NCBI GenBank assembly: GCA_902789425.1
Contig: CADANX010000009.1
Span: 1-61,210 of the forward strand
From: an uncultured Erysipelotrichaceae bacterium
GTDB lineage: Bacteria > Bacillota_I > Bacilli_A > RF39 > UBA660
Length of the DNA: 61,210 nt
Direction: 5' to 3'
Below the pieces are notes generated by a model. The model was not told the DNA's origin and did no database searches. It was given only the letters and a program-made list of their open reading frames with translations. This document shows positions 56,427 to 61,210 of this stretch, piece after piece (within the stretch, counting starts at the first letter, position 1; every line of letters starts with the position of its first letter). The position numbers and the translations under genes are program-made.

Positions 56427-57284
56427 TATTTCATTACTTTTAAACACTTTATCTAAAAACATTCTTATATTATGAGTATCTTCATATTCTTTTTTAGTAA
56501 ATGATATTTTATCAACTAAAGAAATATTAATTAAATATAAATCTTTTTCTAAAGATGTTAAAGGATTTATCTTTTCATATTCAGTTACTAAAGAAATAAA
56601 GTCAAAATCAAGTGCTCTTTTATTATAAAAATTTATAATATCATTAATTGGAGAACCAATTGTATTTTTATCCCAAGAAATTAGATATGTTTTATCATTT
56701 TTAAGCAAATTAGATGTATCTACATTATTATGAAGAGTTACTACTCTTTTTCTTTTTTCATTCTTATATTTTTCATAAAATTCATTTAATTTATTTTTTG
56801 AATAATAAATAAGAGAAAATACAAAAGATATATTTCTAAGAAGTAAGTATTCTGAAGGAGATGGATATATCTTATTTTCTATTATATTTACTAAATCATT
56901 ATAATAATTAAATGATTCATCTATTTTACTTATTAAGGATTCATATAGTTTTTTATATTCAAACTCAGTTATTTCTTTATAATAACTAGTTTTTTTATGA
57001 AGCAGTGCAATATATTTAATTAAATCAAGTGCTCTTTCTTCTTCGTCATATTTAATATCATCTATATATTCATATATAGTATTTTCTCTATTATAATCAA
57101 TTACTTTTGGAAAACTATCAAATTCTTTAGAATATAAGTATTTAAATAGTTTTACATTATTACCACTTTTTAAAACATATTTATCTTTTGGTGTATCTAT
57201 TATTAGTGCCTTACCTTTTAATGTATATTTTTTTACTATCAAATCATTTTTAATTATTAAATCATTAAAATTATTCATTAACAT
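56385..57284 (-). CDS. CotS/YsxE-like kinase-fold protein with degenerate active site
   Basis: The protein has 299 residues. An ATG two codons in (57278) is equally possible. It overlaps the SpoVID-like gene by 14 bases. The aminoglycoside-phosphotransferase/CotS fold is seen in KYTLKGKALIIDTPKDKYVLKSG (N lobe, Lys) and VVTLHNNVDTSNLL followed by YLISWDKNTIGSPINDI. The catalytic loop H-x-D is HNN and the metal Asp motif I-D-W is ISW, so phosphotransfer is doubtful: probably a pseudokinase. In B. subtilis ysxE follows spoVID in the same order, near lonA, supporting orthology. Confidence 0.7.
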   Translation of the reverse strand: MLMNNFNDLIIKNDLIVKKYTLKGKALIIDTPKDKYVLKSGNNVKLFKYLYSKEFDSFPKVIDYNRENTIYEYIDDIKYDEEERALDLIKYIALLHKKTSYYKEITEFEYKKLYESLISKIDESFNYYNDLVNIIENKIYPSPSEYLLLRNISFVFSLIYYSKNKLNEFYEKYKNEKRKRVVTLHNNVDTSNLLKNDKTYLISWDKNTIGSPINDIINFYNKRALDFDFISLVTEYEKINPLTSLEKDLYLINISLVDKISFTKKEYEDTHNIRMFLDKVFKSNEILQFEEKEKSTNEE

Positions 57285-57897
57285 ATGGAATTATTATTTT
57301 AGATCCTAATGTGATTTCACTTATATCATTATACTTTTCTATTTCACTTAATTTTACTTTATAATCTTTGCATATTTTATCTATAGTATCATCATCTCTT
57401 ACTATATGAACATTATATGTAACATATTCTTCATTAAATGAACCAATATCACTTATTACTTTTATTTCTTCTTGTGATGCTTTTTCTTCTTCTTTTTCTT
57501 GATCTTCTTTTTCTAAGGCAACTTTTCTTTCATCACTTTCTATTTTTATATCAGGAACTATTTCTTCTTTTATTAATTTTACTCCATTTAATAATACATT
57601 AATATTTACTCTTAGTACTTCTTCATCAATTATTTCATAACTAAAATCATCTATATCAATTTCTAGTGTATTTGGATCATATAAATCACTTGTTACTATT
57701 TCAAAAGGTAGTGTTTGAATAAAAGATTCATTATTAAAAGAAGATGATGTTACTTTATAATCACCAGTAACTATAAATTCTCCTTTTATTAAATTATCAT
57801 TTTTCAATTTTAAATCATGTTCAAGTGATATACTATTAATCTCAAATATTTTAGTACTAAATTCTATATCACTAGTAAATGGTATTATTTTTTTCAT
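57271..57897 (-). CDS. SpoVID-like LysM protein (spore-coat encasement family)
   Basis: The protein has 208 residues. ATG 57897 has GAGGGA. The N-terminal ~120 residues match the SpoVID N-domain pattern: ISLEHDLKL, IKGEFIVTGDYKV, TLPFEIVTSDLYD, LEIDIDDFSYEI. A short Glu/Lys linker follows (KEDQEKEEEKASQEE; SpoVID has a far longer one), then a C-terminal LysM (~160-208, VHIVRDDDTIDKICKDYKVKLSEIEKYND). SpoVID drives coat encasement of the forespore. Presence here suggests past or present spore formation, or reuse. It is coupled to the YsxE-like gene. Confidence 0.72.
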   Translation of the reverse strand: MKKIIPFTSDIEFSTKIFEINSISLEHDLKLKNDNLIKGEFIVTGDYKVTSSSFNNESFIQTLPFEIVTSDLYDPNTLEIDIDDFSYEIIDEEVLRVNINVLLNGVKLIKEEIVPDIKIESDERKVALEKEDQEKEEEKASQEEIKVISDIGSFNEEYVTYNVHIVRDDDTIDKICKDYKVKLSEIEKYNDISEITLGSKIIIPYVNE

Positions 57898-57923
57898 TAT
57901 ATCCCTCATTTCTAATTAAATAT

Positions 57924-57951
57924 ATGAAAAAGAGTTCTAAATTAGAACTCT
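57924..57951 (-). terminator. Intrinsic terminator of lon
   Basis: AGAGTTCTA and TAGAACTCT pair across a three-base loop and are followed on the minus strand by TTTTTC. It separates lon from the SpoVID-like gene 34 bases further. Confidence 0.8.
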
Positions 57952-60271
57952 ATTTTTTAAATAATACATCAAATACTTCTTTATAATCTTTAACAAAATA
58001 AAATTTAATATTATTTTTTATTTCATCTGGAAGTTCATCTATATCATTTTTATTATCAAATGGAATAAATATTTTTTTAACTCCCTTATTATATGCACCA
58101 GTTATTTTTTCTCTAAGGCCACCTACTTTAAGTACTTTACCTTTTAAAGAAATTTCACCAGTCATTGCATATTCATTTGATATAGAATGATCCTTTAATG
58201 AAGAAAGGATTGCACTTGTTAATGCTATACCTGCACTTGGACCATCTTTAGGTACTGCAGCTTCAAGTGCATTAATATGTATATCATTTTCATCTATTAG
58301 TTTTAAGTTTAAATTTAGTTCTTTAATATGACTCTTTATATAACCAAGAGCAATATTAGCACTTTCTTTCATTACGTCACCTAAAGAACCTGTTAGAATA
58401 ATATTTCCTTTTCCTTTATAATAAGTAACTTCAAGAGGAATGATTTCACCACCATATGGGGTATAACCAAGAGCATTAACTATACCACTATCCATAATTT
58501 CATTGTTTTCTAAATGAGAATATTTTTCTTTTCCAAGAAGTTCATTAATTGTTTTTTTAGTAAGCTTAATATTAACATCACTGTTACTTAATACTATTTT
58601 TTTACTTACTTTTCTCATTAAACTAGAAAGTACTCTTTGAAGTTCTCTTACACCTGCTTCTTTTGTATAATAATCAATTAAATATTTAAGTGAATTATCA
58701 GTAAATGAAATATTATCTTCTTTTAATCCATTTTCTGTAAGTAATTTATTAAACATATATTTTTTAACAATATCTATTTTTTCATATTCAGTATAACTAT
58801 TAACATTTATTATTTCTAGTCTATCTCTTAAAGCATATGGAATACCATTTATATCATTAGCAGTCAGTACAAACATTATTTTAGATAAATCATATTCTTC
58901 ATCTATATAATTATCTTTAAACATTTTATTTTGTTCTTTATCTAGGACTTCTAATAAAGCTGATGCTGGATCACCTTTTATATCTTTTGTCATTTTATCT
59001 ATTTCATCTATTAGAAATAAAGGATTAGATGATTTAGCTTTTATAAGACCATTTATTATTCTACCTGGATAAGCACCAATATATGTTTTTCTATGTCCTA
59101 AGATTTCTGATTCATCACTTACTCCACCAACAGACATTTTTACAAATTTTCTATTTAGTGCTTTAGCAATAGAAATAGCAAGAGATGTTTTACCAACACC
59201 AGGAGGGCCTACTAAACATATAATTGGAGACACTTCTGCATTTGTAAGTTCTTTTACAGCAATATATTCAAGTATTCTTTCTTTAACATCATCAAGTCCA
59301 AAATGAGTTTTATTTAATTCTTCAGATATTTTCTTTAAATCTTTTTTATCTTTTGTATATATACCAAAAGGCAGTGATAAAACTGTATCAATATAATTTT
59401 TAGATATAGAGACTTCAGGTGATGTTATAGGATAATTTTCATATTTTTTAAGTTCTGATAAAAGTCTAGTTTTAATATTCTTTGGTGCTTTTAAGTTATC
59501 TATTTTTTCTTTTATTTCTTTTATCTCTTTTTCTTTTTCATCTTTTTCTCCAAGTTCATCTTTTATAACATTTATCTTTTCTCTTAAAATATATTCTTTT
59601 TGTGCTTTATCTAGTTCAACTTTTAATTTATTTTCTAAATTTCTTTCTATCTTACTTACTTCTTTTTCTTTAACTAGAATCTCAAGTAATCTATCTGCTC
59701 TTTTAATTGAATCATTTTCATCAATAAATTCTCTTTTTTCTTCAAAAGATAAAGTTAAAATATTAGTAATTATATCAGTGAGTCTATCAAGAGAAGTTTC
59801 TTCATTAGTTCTAACTGTAATATTATTTGATATATTTGGAGTTGCTATAACATAAGATGAGAAAGCCTTTTTAAGTAATCTTAATTTAGCTTCCTCTTCT
59901 ACTTCATCATTTTCTTTTATTTCAAATGGACCAATTATAGCATCTATTATTTCATCATTACTATTTGGTTTAGAATATTCAAATATATTTGCCCTATTAA
60001 TACCTAGAATTGAAAGTCTAACATTTTTATTTGGAAGTTCAAAATTACTTGTTATTTTACCTATTGTTCCATACATTGGTAAATCATCAATATCAAGTTT
60101 ATCGTCCGTAAAAAAAGAAGGTGATATTAGAAGTAAAAATCCATTATGATTATTAACTGCAAGTGATATTATATCTTTATCAGCTTCTTCTGAAATCTCT
60201 ATTCTTATTTCTCCATGAGGAAGCAAAATTGTGTTTCTTAAAACTATAACTGGTAATTTAGTTTTTATCAT
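57950..60271 (-). CDS. lon: ATP-dependent protease LonA
   Basis: The protein has 773 residues, normal for LonA. It has an N-terminal substrate domain starting LPVIVLRNTILLPHGEI, a coiled coil (~185-250), an AAA+ module with LVGPPGVGKTSLAISIAKAL (Walker A, ~350), LFLIDEIDKM (Walker B) and arginine finger region, and a Ser-Lys protease domain with PKDGPSAGIALTSAI (Ser) and KVGGLREKITGAYNKGVKKI (Lys). It degrades misfolded and regulatory proteins. GAGGAGG precedes ATG 60271. No CtsR or CIRCE operator was seen at the promoter. Confidence 0.97.
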   Translation of the reverse strand: MIKTKLPVIVLRNTILLPHGEIRIEISEEADKDIISLAVNNHNGFLLLISPSFFTDDKLDIDDLPMYGTIGKITSNFELPNKNVRLSILGINRANIFEYSKPNSNDEIIDAIIGPFEIKENDEVEEEAKLRLLKKAFSSYVIATPNISNNITVRTNEETSLDRLTDIITNILTLSFEEKREFIDENDSIKRADRLLEILVKEKEVSKIERNLENKLKVELDKAQKEYILREKINVIKDELGEKDEKEKEIKEIKEKIDNLKAPKNIKTRLLSELKKYENYPITSPEVSISKNYIDTVLSLPFGIYTKDKKDLKKISEELNKTHFGLDDVKERILEYIAVKELTNAEVSPIICLVGPPGVGKTSLAISIAKALNRKFVKMSVGGVSDESEILGHRKTYIGAYPGRIINGLIKAKSSNPLFLIDEIDKMTKDIKGDPASALLEVLDKEQNKMFKDNYIDEEYDLSKIMFVLTANDINGIPYALRDRLEIINVNSYTEYEKIDIVKKYMFNKLLTENGLKEDNISFTDNSLKYLIDYYTKEAGVRELQRVLSSLMRKVSKKIVLSNSDVNIKLTKKTINELLGKEKYSHLENNEIMDSGIVNALGYTPYGGEIIPLEVTYYKGKGNIILTGSLGDVMKESANIALGYIKSHIKELNLNLKLIDENDIHINALEAAVPKDGPSAGIALTSAILSSLKDHSISNEYAMTGEISLKGKVLKVGGLREKITGAYNKGVKKIFIPFDNKNDIDELPDEIKNNIKFYFVKDYKEVFDVLFKK

Positions 60272-60310
60272 TTTGCATTTCCTCCTCTAGTAATTCTAAT
60301 AACAATGTTT

Positions 60311-60338
60311 ATTATAAATTATTTGAAAAAATTGTCAA
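60311..60338 (-). promoter_or_regulatory. Vegetative promoter of lon (TTGACA-16-TATAAT)
   Basis: Minus strand TTGACA (60333-60338) and TATAAT (60311-60316), 16 bases apart, 40 bases upstream of the lon start. Confidence 0.75.
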
Positions 60339-60378
60339 TAAGATTTAAAAATATTTTAAATTAAATATTGATAAGAAT

Positions 60379-61210
60379 TTAATTTCTTACCTTTTTCTTT
60401 ATTAATAGTAATATAAATGTCATTAAACCAATTATTATAGTTATTAAACTATATCTAATTATGTTATTTCCTGTTTGAATATTTACTATCATATTTGCTT
60501 CAGATGAAGCTAGAAGATTATTTGGTGTATATTTATCATTTATATATGCTGTTCTAATGCTTCCTGTTAAATTTCCTTCATTATCAATTGTAAATGTTGA
60601 AGTGCTTCCATTATCTCCTTCTAGTTTATATTCTCCATCAGGAATATTCATTATTGTTACATTTCCATTATAACTTCTTATTTTATCATTTGAACTTGTT
60701 GTTGCCACTTTATATCTTCCTGGTATACTTTCTTCTTCTATATCTATTTCTTCGTATACTCCGTTATTATTATATAAAAGTGTATATTCTTCAGATGATG
60801 ATAATTTATTTCCAGAATCATCATTATATATAACTATATTCTTTCTAACATTTATATTTCCTATATTAAGTAATTCTCTAATTGTTCCAAGTAAACTTGT
60901 TCCATTAGCGTATCTTACTGCTATATTGTTTCCTGTAAATGTAAATCCGTTTAAGTCTAATGTAAATCCTCTTGTATCAATTATTATTGTTGCATTATCT
61001 GGTACTGTTAAATTACTTGATAGAGTTATATCTTTATAAAGAACTAATTCATTATCAGCATTACCAACAGCACTATTTAAAGCTGTTTGAATATTTGGAT
61101 AAAATCCTCCGTTTAATGAAACAATTCTTTCAACTGTTGCATCTATTGTAAGTGTTGCAATTTCATACCCAGAAAGATCATCTGTTCCATCATCTTTTGC
61201 TACTTTATAT
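60379..61210 (-). CDS. C-terminal part of a large beta-helix surface protein with NxQTG-type sorting tail (5' end outside window)
   Basis: The frame is open from the window edge to TAA at 60379-60381 (276 residues seen). It holds a right-handed beta-helix-like segment (YPNIQTALNSAVGN, DITLSSNLTVPDNATIIID, TRGFTLDLNGFTFTG), then EESIPGRYKVATTSSND-type strands echoing YKVAKDDG at the window edge, so units are repeated. The end is VNIQTGNN, a hydrophobic helix (YSLITIIIGLMTFILLLI) and KKKVRN: the layout of a sortase signal with NIQTG in place of LPxTG, close to the NPxTG class. It is probably a wall-anchored adhesin. A GTG within the frame should not be taken as the start. Confidence 0.82.
   Translation of the reverse strand, partial: YKVAKDDGTDDLSGYEIATLTIDATVERIVSLNGGFYPNIQTALNSAVGNADNELVLYKDITLSSNLTVPDNATIIIDTRGFTLDLNGFTFTGNNIAVRYANGTSLLGTIRELLNIGNINVRKNIVIYNDDSGNKLSSSEEYTLLYNNNGVYEEIDIEEESIPGRYKVATTSSNDKIRSYNGNVTIMNIPDGEYKLEGDNGSTSTFTIDNEGNLTGSIRTAYINDKYTPNNLLASSEANMIVNIQTGNNIIRYSLITIIIGLMTFILLLIKKKVRN

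Noticed and set aside
60379-60708. Independent 109-residue gene starting at GTG 60708
   Set aside because: The frame is open and coding-like all the way to the window edge, so the GTG is internal to a longer surface-protein gene.
1-61210. UGA-as-tryptophan genetic code, as in Mollicutes
   Set aside because: Conserved Trp positions use TGG, and TGA ends recG and the XRE gene exactly where homology ends or stops, so UGA is a stop.

Overview
The window is 61 kb of very AT-rich bacterial chromosome. Stop codons are TAA, TAG and TGA, conserved tryptophans are read from TGG, and ribosome binding sites are AGGAGG, AGGTG or G-run types, so the standard bacterial code applies. The gene set (mraZ-rsmH-ftsL-PBP, mscL, LtaS-like and LCP wall-polymer enzymes, SipW-type signal peptidase with TasA-like proteins, a SpoVID/YsxE-like pair beside lonA) points to a low-GC Bacillota of the class Bacilli with a compact genome, probably an uncultured gut lineage close to the Mollicutes. 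That placement is inference. No insertion sequence, prophage or CRISPR array was seen. 

1-13 kb, nearly all minus strand: a long envelope transcription unit of DUF1292 protein, two small unknowns, a membrane receptor with a degenerate GGDEF domain, YihY-family membrane protein, LTA synthase-like sulfatase, unknown anchored protein and a partial LCP ligase. Upstream are an anchored beta-propeller-like protein, an anchored GH5 endoglucanase overlapped by a tandem-HTH regulator, and a divergent GH25 lysozyme lipoprotein. 14-17.8 kb holds exonuclease III, mscL, small unknowns, tRNA-Met(CAU) and tRNA-Gln(CUG). 

17.8-23.8 kb is the most unusual part: an apparent five-gene operon encoding an XRE repressor, an unknown helical protein, two paralogous proteins made of 8 and 11 tandem Myb/SANT-like helix-turn-helix repeats with a shared C-terminal domain, and an alternative sigma-70 factor whose gene overlaps the larger array. 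A tRNA-Gln(CUG) gene follows 19 bases after the sigma gene, with no obvious promoter between. 

24-33 kb: tRNA-Leu(CAA), an L,D-transpeptidase with Ig-like domains, a secreted endonuclease, a ZIP transporter, then a SipW/TasA-like surface-fibre cluster (DUF5305 protein, SipW-type peptidase, CBM2/Big2 protein, major TasA-like subunit with its own strong promoter, minor TasA-like protein). This cluster directly follows a shortened division cluster (mraZ, rsmH, ftsL, PBP; 33-36.8 kb) that carries a clear three-box MraZ operator. 

37-47 kb: hemW, an anchored unknown, recG, dTDP-rhamnose genes rfbA/rfbD, a polysaccharide deacetylase, a sirtuin and uvrC. recG is flanked by two predicted small RNA genes, each with a consensus promoter and an intrinsic terminator. 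They carry a perfectly complementary 9-nt pair, CCCCCUGAA in one and UUCAGGGGG in the terminator loop of the other. 

47-61 kb: a short IMPACT protein, an amidoligase-family protein, a short SMC, unknown proteins, a GT4 glycosyltransferase, the infC-rpmI-rplT operon (non-AUG infC start, attenuator-like leader, L20 fused to a Rho_N-like domain), the SpoVID-like/YsxE-like pair, lonA, and the C-terminal part of a beta-helix surface protein with an NxQTG sorting-type tail.
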